Below, one piece after another: positions 1-8,493 of a stretch of DNA of 51,359 nt. The stretch lies in assembly GCA_023132365.1 (NCBI GenBank), contig JAGLYJ010000002.1:1-51359 (forward strand). Direction: 5' to 3'. Source of the stretch: Mycoplasmatota bacterium. GTDB lineage: Bacteria > Bacillota_I > Bacilli_A > Izemoplasmatales > Hujiaoplasmataceae. The notes beneath the pieces are model-generated. The model had not been told where the DNA came from. It saw nothing but the letters and a program-made list of their open reading frames with translations, and ran no database searches. How positions within the stretch are numbered: the first letter of the stretch is position 1; the number at the start of each line of letters is the position of its first letter. The position numbers and the translations under genes were made by a program.

Positions 1-1
1 T

Positions 2-1063
2 CTAGTAAAACAGAATCCGGATGATTTTCCATTTTCTAACCCAAAAGACATTCCTGTTGATGATCCTGATGTTTATAAACTGTTATCAGGAACTGATATT
101 ATTAATTTAACAAAAGAAGATCTTGATAGTGATGTTGCTTCATTTGGTATTCCTGAGTTTGGTACTAACTTTGTTAGAAAAATGTTAAAAGAATCTAAAC
201 CAAAATCATTCGCAGAACTTGTTAAAATATCTGGGTTATCACATGGAACGGATGTTTGGATTGGTAATGCTCAATCATTAGTTACAGGACATAATAAGAA
301 ATTTGGAAAAGTAGACTTCAAAGACATCATTGGTTGTCGTGATGATATAATGGTAGACTTAATAGGATATGGACTTGAACCAACCTTAGCTTTTGAAATA
401 ATGGAATTTGTAAGAAGAGGAAAAGCTAGTAAGAGTACTGAAAAATGGGCGAGTTATGCTGATATAATGAGAAATAACAATGTACCGGAATGGTATATTT
501 GGTCTTGTTCAAAAATTAAATACATGTTCCCAAAAGCTCATGCAACTGCTTATGTGTTAATGGCAATGAGAATTGCATGGTTTAAACTTTACAAACCAAT
601 ACATTTCTATTCAGCATATTTTTCAAAGAGAGCTTCATATTTCGATTGTGATGCATTAAATAATAATTATGAAGGTATATCTAGAAAGATAAAAGAAATC
701 AAAGACCAAGGAAATAAGGCTAGTGATAGGGACCAAAACTTGCAAACTGTTTTAGAAGTCGCTTTAGAAATGGTAAAAAGAGGATTTACCTTCAAACCAA
801 TTGATTTGTATAAATCAAGTGCTAAGAATTTCAATATCTCAGAAGATAATAAATCACTTATATTACCATTTATAGTTGTAGATTCGCTAGGTGAAAATGT
901 AGCTGAAACAATTATTAATGCGAGAAGTGAAAAAGAATTTATTTCGAAACAAGATATTAAAAATAGAACAAAATTATCTACTACTTTATTTTCAAAGTTA
1001 GAAGATTTAGGCACATTTGAAGGAATGATTGAGAAAAATCAAATCTCACTATTTGATTTATAA
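2..1063 (+). CDS. polC: DNA polymerase III PolC, C-terminal part (5' truncated by window)
   Basis: The reading frame is open from base 2 without a start codon, so the gene begins upstream of the window; the visible 353 residues are the C-terminal end of the Gram-positive replicative polymerase PolC, which makes chromosomal DNA at the fork. The segment GIPEFGTNFVRKML, then SGLSHGTDVWIGNAQ and the HFYSAYFSKRAS stretch are typical of the PolC palm/fingers C-terminal region. The first ATG in frame (182) is internal and not a real start. The protein ends in a hydrophobic QISLFDL tail, the usual beta-clamp-binding end of PolC. The family is restricted to Firmicutes and Mollicutes, which helps to place the organism. 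No terminator is evident after the stop. Confidence 0.96.
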   Translation, partial: LVKQNPDDFPFSNPKDIPVDDPDVYKLLSGTDIINLTKEDLDSDVASFGIPEFGTNFVRKMLKESKPKSFAELVKISGLSHGTDVWIGNAQSLVTGHNKKFGKVDFKDIIGCRDDIMVDLIGYGLEPTLAFEIMEFVRRGKASKSTEKWASYADIMRNNNVPEWYIWSCSKIKYMFPKAHATAYVLMAMRIAWFKLYKPIHFYSAYFSKRASYFDCDALNNNYEGISRKIKEIKDQGNKASDRDQNLQTVLEVALEMVKRGFTFKPIDLYKSSAKNFNISEDNKSLILPFIVVDSLGENVAETIINARSEKEFISKQDIKNRTKLSTTLFSKLEDLGTFEGMIEKNQISLFDL

Positions 1064-1131
1064 AAATATAATTTCATCATAAAATCTTCAAAATTGTATA
1101 GTATAATACACATGTTTTAGGAGGCAAGATT

Positions 1132-1848
1132 ATGAGGCCATTTAGAAGCACAAATCCTGTTATTAGAGGAGCTACAAGACAAACTACATATATTAGTGAT
1201 ACACCAGTTACATACAGTAATGTAGCTTTCAAATCACTATATTTAATAGCATTAGTGTTTATAAGTGCGTATCTAGCAATTACTTATGCATCTGCACTTC
1301 CATTAAATACAATGATTGGTGTATTAATTGGATCATTTGTTCTGGGATTTGTATCAGTAATAGTCGGGACAAGATCAGTTAGACTTTCTCACATATTTGC
1401 ATCAATTTATGCATTGTGTGAAGGAGTAGTATTAGCATTTATTTCTGCTATCTATACAGTAGCGATAGATGATATGATTGTTCCCACAGCATTATTGACA
1501 ACAGCAATTGTATTTGTAATTATGCTTATTCTTTATACAACAAGAGTAATTAAAGTAACTCATAAGTTCGCTTCAATTCTTGTGGTGGCTTTAATATCCG
1601 TTATTATAATGGCTTTGCTATCATTTATATTGCCTTTGGGAGGCGAGTTATTCTATATTGTGGTAATTATTTCCGCAATTCTATCAGCTTTCTTTTTATT
1701 ACTTGATTTTAATGCGATTGAGACTTGTGTTGAATCAGGAACCGATGCAAAAGTTGGCTGGGTTTTATCTCTAGGGCTTCTAGTTACACTAGTTTGGATA
1801 TATTTTGAAATGTTAAGATTATTAGCGATTTTCTCGAGGAGACGCTAA
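1132..1848 (+). CDS. Bax inhibitor-1/YccA family membrane protein
   Basis: A 238-residue integral membrane protein with about seven hydrophobic segments after a polar N-terminus of about 35 residues. The start MRPFRSTNPV resembles the 'SSNPV' opening of the BaxI_1 branch of the Bax-inhibitor-1 superfamily, and the conserved acidic end LLLDFNAIETCVESG lies in the last helices where family members carry their pH-sensing aspartates. Related proteins (for example YetJ) are pH-dependent calcium leak channels in the cytoplasmic membrane; that role here is inference. The start is fixed by a strong AGGAGG site about 8 bases upstream, and a TATAAT box at 1102-1107 suggests its own promoter after polC. 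Confidence 0.8.
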   Translation: MRPFRSTNPVIRGATRQTTYISDTPVTYSNVAFKSLYLIALVFISAYLAITYASALPLNTMIGVLIGSFVLGFVSVIVGTRSVRLSHIFASIYALCEGVVLAFISAIYTVAIDDMIVPTALLTTAIVFVIMLILYTTRVIKVTHKFASILVVALISVIIMALLSFILPLGGELFYIVVIISAILSAFFLLLDFNAIETCVESGTDAKVGWVLSLGLLVTLVWIYFEMLRLLAIFSRRR

Positions 1849-1854
1849 ATATAC

Positions 1855-1882
1855 TTGTATATTTAATAGATTATGTTATAAT
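1855..1882 (+). promoter_or_regulatory. Promoter for the pheST T-box transcript
   Basis: TTGTAT (1855-1860), 16-base spacer and TATAAT (1877-1882). Transcription would begin near 1889, just before the T-box leader. Confidence 0.6.
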
Positions 1883-1888
1883 TAATTT

Positions 1889-2101
1889 ATAAAACGATGA
1901 AGAAGAAATAGTAATCAGGTTTGACCTTTTAAAGAGAGAAATAGAGTTGCTGAAATATTTCAATTGGTTGCTGATGAATTCACCTTTAGAGTGGGATTAA
2001 CAACCCCCGTTACCCGCGTTAAGGGTCAGAGTGCTAGTAAAAAACTAGAACTAAGGTGGTACCACGGTTTATAATCGTCCTTTCTTAAGGGCGATTTTTT
2101 T
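1889..2101 (+). promoter_or_regulatory. T-box leader, tRNA-Phe specific
   Basis: The canonical T-box sequence AAGGTGGTACCACGG is at 2053-2067, followed by an intrinsic terminator (2074-2101) whose stem ATCGtCC/GGgCGAT runs into a T tract. The Stem I region contains GAATTCACC with the specifier codon TTC (Phe) at 1979-1981, matching the downstream pheS-pheT. Uncharged tRNA-Phe should pair with both the specifier and the T-box bulge and stabilise the antiterminator, so the synthetase genes are read when Phe-tRNA charging falls. The leader has the same layout as the Trp T-box at the other end of the window. Confidence 0.95.
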
Positions 2102-2118
2102 AATATAGGAGGATAGCA

Positions 2119-3144
2119 ATGGAAAAGAAAATCAAAAGTCTTCAACTGGAAGTAGAAAAGAAAATTAAAGATCTAAAGTCGATTAGCGATTTAAATCAAT
2201 TAAAATCAGAATATCTTGGGCGCAAGAGTGTGTTCAATAATTTCATGAAAGAGCTGAAAGATGTTGCAAAAGAAGACAAACCTAAGATAGGTCAAATGAT
2301 TAATGAAGCTAAGCAGTCTATTGCTAAATTGTTTGACATAGCTAAAGGAACAATTGAAGTTAAAATAGTAGAGAAAAAATTAAAATCAGAGACAGTAGAT
2401 GTTACTTTGCCAGGAAAATCATTTAACCAGGGATCTAAACATCTTATTTCTCAAGTTATAGAAGAAGTTGAAGACATATTTATTGGTTTAGGATATACCG
2501 TTAAGGAAGGTCCAGAAGTTGAAAGTGATGAGTATAATTTTGAGATGCTTAACTTACCGAAAAATCATCCTGCAAGAGATATGCAAGATTCATTATATAT
2601 TTCGGAGGATAGATTATTAAGAACTCACACTTCGCCAGTTCAAGTAAGAAGCTTACTAGAAAATTCTAAACATGAACCCATGAAAATAATTTGTCCTGGG
2701 AAAGTATATCGAAAAGATGATGATGACCAAACTCATTCGCATCAATTTGTACAAATTGAGGCTTTGGTAGTTGATGAAAAGGCTAGTTTAGCTGATTTAA
2801 AAGGGACACTACTTTTCCTTGCCAGAAAATTATTTGGCGAGCAAAGAGAAATCAGATTAAGACCTTCATATTTTCCATTCACTGAACCTAGTGTAGAAGT
2901 AGACGTATCTTGTTACAAATGCAATGGAGTAGGATGTAGTATGTGTAAGGGGACTGGTTGGATTGAAATATTGGGAGCCGGAATGGTCAACAATAATGTC
3001 TTAGAATCTGCTGGTTATGATTCAAACAAATTCCAAGGTTTTGCCTTAGGAATGGGCGTTGAGAGAATTGCTATATTAAAATATGGTATTGATGATATTA
3101 GAGCGTTTTATACTAACGATTTACGCTTCAACAAACAATTTTAA
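2119..3144 (+). CDS. pheS: Phenylalanine--tRNA ligase alpha subunit
   Basis: The 341-residue catalytic subunit of the alpha2beta2 PheRS, which charges tRNA-Phe with phenylalanine in the cytosol. An N-terminal coiled-coil arm of about 90 residues precedes the class II core. Visible motifs are RTHTSPVQVR, GKVYRKDDDDQTHSHQF (motif 2), the CYKCNGVGCSMCKGTGW cysteine segment common in bacterial PheS, and motif 3 ALGMGVERIAILKYGI. Length is normal for the family. An AGGAGG-type site precedes the ATG. Expression should be set by the Phe T-box directly upstream; pheT follows after 12 bases in the same operon. Confidence 0.98.
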   Translation: MEKKIKSLQLEVEKKIKDLKSISDLNQLKSEYLGRKSVFNNFMKELKDVAKEDKPKIGQMINEAKQSIAKLFDIAKGTIEVKIVEKKLKSETVDVTLPGKSFNQGSKHLISQVIEEVEDIFIGLGYTVKEGPEVESDEYNFEMLNLPKNHPARDMQDSLYISEDRLLRTHTSPVQVRSLLENSKHEPMKIICPGKVYRKDDDDQTHSHQFVQIEALVVDEKASLADLKGTLLFLARKLFGEQREIRLRPSYFPFTEPSVEVDVSCYKCNGVGCSMCKGTGWIEILGAGMVNNNVLESAGYDSNKFQGFALGMGVERIAILKYGIDDIRAFYTNDLRFNKQF

Positions 3145-3156
3145 GGGAGTGTTTTT

Positions 3157-5526
3157 ATGAAAGTATCAATGAATTGGTTAAAAGAGTATATTGATATCGG
3201 AAACGATTATCAACTATTAGAAAAGAAATTCAACTTAATGAGTCAAGAAGTTGAATCTCTATATAAACTTGTTGACGCTACCAATCTTGTAATTGGTAAA
3301 GTTTTAACATGTGAAAAACATCCTGATGCAGATAAACTTAGTGTTACCACTGTTGATGTGGGACAAAGTGGACCTCTACAAATAATCTGTGGCGCGCCAA
3401 ATGTAGCGGCTGAACAGTTAGTTATTGTTGCTTTAGTGGGCGCTGTGTTACCTGGAAATTTCAAAATCAAAAAAACAAAAATTAGAGGGATTGAATCAAA
3501 AGGTATGATTTGTTCTTTAGATGAATTAGGCGTTAAAGAGTTTGATATAAATGAAAACGGAATTTATGTTTTAGGCAATGATGCTGAAATTGGTAAAGAT
3601 CCTTTAGAGTATTTAGGCTTAGATGATTATGTCTTGGAATTAGATTTAACTGCTAATAGACCTGACCTTTTATCGATGGAAGGTATTGCATATGATTGTG
3701 CATGTATGCTTGATAAAGATATTAATTTAAAAGAACATAATTACAAAACTACTCATAATGAAAATTGTCTTAAAGTTTTCACAGAGACATCAAAATGTTT
3801 AGCTTATTATGGGCAAGTGATTAACAATATTAAAATTCAAGAAAGTCCATATTGGATGAAATCAAGACTTATAGCTGCCGGTATTAGACCAATTAACAAT
3901 GTTGTAGACATTACTAATTATGTAATGTTAGAATATGGTCAACCGCTTCATGCTTTTGATTTTGATAAATTAGATTCAGATACAGTACTAATTAGAACAG
4001 CAAGAAAAGGTGAAACTCTTAAAACTCTTGATGATCAAGAGAGAAAATTGTTACAACAAGATATAGTGATTTCAGATAATTTACAAGCAATTGCTATTGC
4101 TGGTGTTATGGGAGGGTTGAAAACAGAAGTTGAACCTTCTACAACAAATATTTTGCTTGAAGCTGCGTATTTTGATCCAATAAGTGTTAGAAAAACTTCT
4201 AAGAGATTAGATTTAAAAAGTGAATCATCTACAAGATTTGAAAAAGGTGTAGATTCTAATAAAATTATCAAGGCTTTAGACTATGCAACTGAATTATTCA
4301 TAAAACTTGCTGGCGGTGAAGTAAAAGGACAATATAGTTTCTTTGATAACACGAATAAATTATCTCATGAAGTAAAACTACCACTTGAAAAACTTAACCA
4401 AGTTACTGGGCATAATTTTGATATTGAAGAAGTTGAAAAAGTATTAGATAAACTAAACTTTAAATATCGTTTTAGAAGTAATACTTTGATTGTAAATATT
4501 CCAACACGTAGACAAAATGTATATGGGTATCAAGATTTAATTGAAGAAATTGTTAGAATTTATGGATATGATAAAATTCCAACTACAATCCCTAGCACAC
4601 CTACATTCGGATACCTAACTAAAAAACAAAAATCAAGAAGAATTATTAAAGATTATTTTATAAATATTGGATTTAATGAGACTGTCACTTATTCACTTGT
4701 AAAAGATGAACAAGTTAAAGAGTTTGATGTATCAGAAAAATCAATTGTTACAATTTTAAATCCTATAAATAAAGAAAAATCATCTTTAAGGCATTCTATA
4801 ATTCCTTCTTTATTAGATATATTAACTTATAATAAATCTCGTAAAATTAGCGATGTAAGCTTATTTGAATTAGGTAAAGGCTATACCAATGAAAATGAAG
4901 TTGAACTTGTAAGTGGGTTAATGCATGGGGTTTTCACATCCAGTTTATGGCAAGGCAATAAAGAATCTGTTGATTTCTATTTACTAAAAGGAATCATTGA
5001 GGGATTACTCAAAAAATTAAAAATATCAGATTACGAAATAGTAAAAGCTAAGAAGAATATAGAAGTGATGCATCCTGGTATTTATGCGGAACTATATATT
5101 AAAGGGACATACGCAGGAATAATTGGTAAAATTCATCCTCAGAAGGAATATAAATTAGGGATTAATAAGACTTATGTATTCGAAATTTTGCTAGATGTGC
5201 TTATAGATAATTACGATTTAGACTTAGTAATGACTGACATACCAAAATATCCTTCTGTATCTAGAGATTTAGCAATTATTTTAGATAAAGAAGTAATGGT
5301 TGAAAGGTTAATAAGTGAAGTGAAAATTGCTGGTAAGAAAACATTAAAATCTGTTAATGTATTTGATGTTTATCAAGGTGAAAATATTGACAACAAGAAG
5401 AAATCTATTGCATTATCTTTGATCTTACAAAGCAATGAGAAAACCCTTGAATCAAAAGAAGTAGATATTGTTATTGAAAGGGTATTGAAACATTTAGAAA
5501 AAACATTGAATGCTACACTAAGATAA
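3157..5526 (+). CDS. pheT: Phenylalanine--tRNA ligase beta subunit
   Basis: The 789-residue tRNA-binding and editing subunit of PheRS, with usual bacterial length and domain order. An OB-fold tRNA-binding domain (about 40-150, IGKVLTCEKHPDADKLSV) is followed by the B3/B4 editing region with RPINNVVDITNYVMLEYGQPLHAFD, the B5 region, a catalytic-like core and a C-terminal FDX-ACB domain (about 695-788, PKYPSVSRDLAIILD). It forms the heterotetramer with PheS encoded just upstream and shares its T-box control. The operon ends at a strong terminator immediately after the stop. Confidence 0.98.
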   Translation: MKVSMNWLKEYIDIGNDYQLLEKKFNLMSQEVESLYKLVDATNLVIGKVLTCEKHPDADKLSVTTVDVGQSGPLQIICGAPNVAAEQLVIVALVGAVLPGNFKIKKTKIRGIESKGMICSLDELGVKEFDINENGIYVLGNDAEIGKDPLEYLGLDDYVLELDLTANRPDLLSMEGIAYDCACMLDKDINLKEHNYKTTHNENCLKVFTETSKCLAYYGQVINNIKIQESPYWMKSRLIAAGIRPINNVVDITNYVMLEYGQPLHAFDFDKLDSDTVLIRTARKGETLKTLDDQERKLLQQDIVISDNLQAIAIAGVMGGLKTEVEPSTTNILLEAAYFDPISVRKTSKRLDLKSESSTRFEKGVDSNKIIKALDYATELFIKLAGGEVKGQYSFFDNTNKLSHEVKLPLEKLNQVTGHNFDIEEVEKVLDKLNFKYRFRSNTLIVNIPTRRQNVYGYQDLIEEIVRIYGYDKIPTTIPSTPTFGYLTKKQKSRRIIKDYFINIGFNETVTYSLVKDEQVKEFDVSEKSIVTILNPINKEKSSLRHSIIPSLLDILTYNKSRKISDVSLFELGKGYTNENEVELVSGLMHGVFTSSLWQGNKESVDFYLLKGIIEGLLKKLKISDYEIVKAKKNIEVMHPGIYAELYIKGTYAGIIGKIHPQKEYKLGINKTYVFEILLDVLIDNYDLDLVMTDIPKYPSVSRDLAIILDKEVMVERLISEVKIAGKKTLKSVNVFDVYQGENIDNKKKSIALSLILQSNEKTLESKEVDIVIERVLKHLEKTLNATLR

Positions 5527-5566
5527 AACCTTAAGGCTAGGGTTACTTAGCCTTAAGGTTTGTTTT
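5526..5566 (+). terminator. Intrinsic terminator of pheST
   Basis: A perfect 14-bp stem (AAACCTTAAGGCTA / TAGCCTTAAGGTTT) with an 8-base loop, followed by a T-rich run. Confidence 0.9.
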
Positions 5567-5586
5567 GTTTATTAAGGCGAATAATA

Positions 5587-5595
5587 TGGTATAAT
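5587..5595 (+). promoter_or_regulatory. Extended -10 promoter of the ABC exporter operon
   Basis: TGGTATAAT (extended -10; TATAAT at 5590-5595) lies between the pheT terminator and the ATPase gene. No good -35 is visible. An in-frame ATG-like start at 5560 lies upstream of this promoter, which argues against it. Confidence 0.6.
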
Positions 5596-5619
5596 TTTAG
5601 TTATGTAATAGGAGATAAT

Positions 5620-6534
5620 ATGGGAAATATCATAGAGGTAAAAGACTTATATAAAAACTATGGAACAGTGCAAGCTGTTAAAGGAATAGATTTTTATGTG
5701 GATGAGGGAACTTTGTTTGCATTTCTTGGACCAAATGGGGCTGGGAAAAGTACTACAATTAATATTTTGTCTACACTGTTATTTCATGATAGTGGATATG
5801 TAATGGTAAATGGGATTGAACTCGGCGAAAATGATGATTTTATTAGGAACTCAATTGGAATTGTTTTTCAGGATGGAATTCTAGACCCACTTCTAACTGT
5901 ACGTGAAAATATAGCAACTAGAGGTAGTTTCTATAAATTATCTAAAACAGAATTAGAAGAGAGAATTGATTTTGCTCTTAATGTAACCGGTATATCAGAA
6001 CTTGCTAATCGTAGATATAACAGTTTATCTGGTGGACAAAGAAGACGTTCTGACATTGCAAGGGCTTTAATAAACAGACCAAAAATTCTATTTTTGGATG
6101 AACCAACTACTGGACTTGATCCTCAAACAAGAAAGAGTGTATGGGACACTATCAAACAACTTCAAGAAGCAGAAAATATGACTGTTTTTCTAACTACACA
6201 TTATATGGAAGAAGCTAATGAAGCTGATTATGTAGTTATTATAGATGAAGGCCTTATAGCCGCTAAAGGAACACCAACTGAGCTTAAGGATTTATATTCT
6301 AAAGATTCACTGAGAGTGAAACCTAAGAGTATTAAAAAACTAGAGACATATTTAAAAGGTAAGAATATAGAACACACAATTAAGAACGATCTATATTTGA
6401 TTCGTTTGGAAAGTACACTAAAAAGTATTCCTATCCTAAATGATATAAGTGATAATATAAAATCATTTCAAGTATTGAATGGTACTATGGATGATGCATT
6501 TATTGAAATTACGGGAAAGGAGATCAGAGAATGA
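5620..6534 (+). CDS. ABC transporter ATP-binding protein (DrrA/CcmA-like)
   Basis: A 304-residue ATPase of an ABC-2 type exporter. Visible motifs are Walker A GPNGAGKST near residue 40, the Q-loop in VFQDG, signature LSGGQRRR, Walker B ILFLDEPTTGLDP and switch histidine TTHYMEEA. The last 80 residues are a DrrA-type accessory domain. The start was moved to 5620 because an AGGAG site lies 5-6 bases upstream and the MGNIIEVKDLYKNYG opening matches the family; the longer frame from 5560 begins inside the preceding terminator. It overlaps the permease gene by 4 bases (ATGA), so the two are translationally coupled. The substrate is unknown; drug, lipid or peptide export are options. Confidence 0.93.
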   Translation: MGNIIEVKDLYKNYGTVQAVKGIDFYVDEGTLFAFLGPNGAGKSTTINILSTLLFHDSGYVMVNGIELGENDDFIRNSIGIVFQDGILDPLLTVRENIATRGSFYKLSKTELEERIDFALNVTGISELANRRYNSLSGGQRRRSDIARALINRPKILFLDEPTTGLDPQTRKSVWDTIKQLQEAENMTVFLTTHYMEEANEADYVVIIDEGLIAAKGTPTELKDLYSKDSLRVKPKSIKKLETYLKGKNIEHTIKNDLYLIRLESTLKSIPILNDISDNIKSFQVLNGTMDDAFIEITGKEIRE

Positions 6535-7388
6535 TTCTAAGTTTGATTAAAAGAAGTTTAAAACTATATTTTAGAGATAAAATGTCTGTTTTCTTCTCAA
6601 TGTTAGGAGTATTTATAATCATATTGCTTTACTTGGTTTTCTTAGGGGACCTAATGGCATCGAATGTAAGCTTTTCTCCTGAATCAGGAATTGATCCTGA
6701 ATTCTTTATAAATAGTTGGATTATGGCAGGAGTAATTTCTGTGGCCACTGTTACTACAACACTGGGAGCTTATGGCGTTGCTGTAACCGATAAAGCTACT
6801 AAAGTTATCAATGATTTCAAGGTTTCCCCAATCAAAAGAAGTTCGCTTGTTTTATCATATATAATTAGCTCTTTTACTATCGGAGTAATTATGAGTGTTA
6901 TTTCTCTTGCTTTTGCTGAGTTTTATATTATAATAGCTGGGGGAGAACTAGTAAGTTTTATTGGTTTACTTAAAACTTTGGGAGTAATTTTACTCTCTGT
7001 GTTCATGAGTTCTTCCATCGTATTCTTTTTGATTGCTTTTGTTAAAACTAACAATGCATTTGGTGCAATAAGTACTGTTTTTGGTTCTATGATAGGTTTT
7101 TTAATGGGCGTTTATGTGCCAATAGGAAATCTTGTGGGAGTTGACAGTCTAATCAAAGTTTTTCCATTTTCTCATTCATCAGTGCTATTAAGGAAAATCT
7201 TAATAGCTGAAAGCGTAGATGATTTATCAAGAATACCTGCTGAATATAGACAATTTTTGGGAATTGATTTTATTTATGGTGATACAGTATTACCCGTCTA
7301 TGGACATATAATAATAATGATAGGAGTTACACTAGTTTTCTTTGCAATGGGAGTTCTAGTATTCTCTAAAAAGAAGGAAAGTATATAA
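6531..7388 (+). CDS. ABC-2 type transporter permease
   Basis: A 285-residue membrane protein with about six hydrophobic helices, the size and layout of ABC-2 permeases that pair with DrrA-like ATPases. A hydrophilic loop after helix 1 (about residues 40-65) is followed by VSVATVTTTLGAYG and the KVSPIKRS cytoplasmic turn common in this family. It overlaps the ATPase gene upstream by 4 bases and shares one base with rlmN downstream, so the three genes form a tight transcription unit even though rlmN is unrelated in function. The transported compound cannot be read from the sequence. Confidence 0.88.
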   Translation: MILSLIKRSLKLYFRDKMSVFFSMLGVFIIILLYLVFLGDLMASNVSFSPESGIDPEFFINSWIMAGVISVATVTTTLGAYGVAVTDKATKVINDFKVSPIKRSSLVLSYIISSFTIGVIMSVISLAFAEFYIIIAGGELVSFIGLLKTLGVILLSVFMSSSIVFFLIAFVKTNNAFGAISTVFGSMIGFLMGVYVPIGNLVGVDSLIKVFPFSHSSVLLRKILIAESVDDLSRIPAEYRQFLGIDFIYGDTVLPVYGHIIIMIGVTLVFFAMGVLVFSKKKESI

Positions 7389-8413
7389 TGAAGAATTTTT
7401 ATGGGTACACAATTGAAGAATTAAAAAAATACCTTGTGGAAATTGGTCAAAAACCTTATAACGCAGATCAACTGTTTAAGTGGGTTTACGAGCAAAAGGT
7501 TTTCGATTTCAACAAGATGACAAACATTTCAAAAGTTCTTAAGGTTGAGCTTGAGGCAAATATGAGTATTAATGACCTTGAAATTCATACAGTTCAAGAA
7601 TCAACAGATGGAACAATAAAATATTTGTTTAAGCTTTATGATGGAAGTTTAATTGAAACCGTTGTAATGTCTAATGATTATGGTAAGAGCATTTGTATTA
7701 CTAGCCAAGTCGGTTGTAATATGGGGTGTTCTTTTTGTGCGTCTGGATTATTGAAGAAGAAAAGAGATTTAGAAATATTTGAATTAGTGAGTCAAATCAC
7801 AACGGCTGAAAATCATTTACAGAGCAAGATTAGCAATGTAGTTGTAATGGGGATTGGTGAGCCATTTGATAATTACGATAATGTTATAGATTTTATTAAA
7901 GTAATTAATTATAAACACGGATTACAAATAGGAGCTAGACATATATCGGTTTCAACTAGTGGTATAGTTCCAAGAATATATGACTATGCTAATGAAGAAA
8001 TAAAAACTAATTTAGCAATTAGTTTGCATGCACCAAATGATAGATTGCGTACAAAAATTATGAAAATTAATAAGTCATATCCTTTGAACGATGTCATAAA
8101 CGCATCAAAGGATTATTTCAGCAAAACAAAAAGAAGAATTACATTTGAATATATATTGTTGAAGGGTGTAAATGATGAAATTAAACACGCAAATGAGTTG
8201 AGTGATTTGATTAGAGGTATCAATGCATATGTTAATATTATTCCTTACAACCCAGTAAGTGAATTTGATTATAAGAAGACAGATGAAAGAAGAGCTTCGA
8301 TATTTTATTCGCAGTTAATTAAACGCGGAATAAACGCTACACTACGAAGAGAACAAGGGTCTGATATAGACGCAGCTTGTGGTCAATTAAGATATAAAAA
8401 TGAAAAGTCTTAA
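7388..8413 (+). CDS. rlmN: 23S rRNA/tRNA adenine C2-methyltransferase RlmN
   Basis: A 341-residue radical SAM enzyme that methylates C2 of A2503 in 23S rRNA and of A37 in some tRNAs. The radical SAM cluster motif CNMGCSFCASG (CxxxCxxC) is near residue 115, and the C-terminal AACGQLR holds the second catalytic cysteine of the RlmN/Cfr family. Cfr, the resistance paralogue, is usually closely similar, but the full RlmN N-terminal domain and housekeeping context make RlmN the better call. The ATG shares its A with the stop codon of the permease gene. Confidence 0.96.
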   Translation: MKNFYGYTIEELKKYLVEIGQKPYNADQLFKWVYEQKVFDFNKMTNISKVLKVELEANMSINDLEIHTVQESTDGTIKYLFKLYDGSLIETVVMSNDYGKSICITSQVGCNMGCSFCASGLLKKKRDLEIFELVSQITTAENHLQSKISNVVVMGIGEPFDNYDNVIDFIKVINYKHGLQIGARHISVSTSGIVPRIYDYANEEIKTNLAISLHAPNDRLRTKIMKINKSYPLNDVINASKDYFSKTKRRITFEYILLKGVNDEIKHANELSDLIRGINAYVNIIPYNPVSEFDYKKTDERRASIFYSQLIKRGINATLRREQGSDIDAACGQLRYKNEKS

Positions 8414-8427
8414 TTGAGTTGGAATCA

Positions 8428-8456
8428 TTGACTACATTCTATAAAAGTGGTAAAAT
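8428..8456 (+). promoter_or_regulatory. Promoter of pfkA
   Basis: TTGACT (8428-8433), 17-base spacer, TAAAAT (8451-8456). The predicted start of transcription near 8463 lies downstream of the far-upstream in-frame start at 8419 and supports the ATG at 8494. Confidence 0.75.
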
Positions 8457-8493
8457 GAGTATGTTAAATTTTGGAAGAATAGGTGAAAAATTT

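Noticed and set aside
5560..5619. N-terminal extension of the DrrA-like ATPase
   Set aside because: It begins in the pheT terminator and spans the extended -10; the RBS and family start point to 5620.
8419..8493. N-terminal extension of pfkA
   Set aside because: It overlaps the pfkA promoter and lacks family similarity; ATG 8494 has an RBS.
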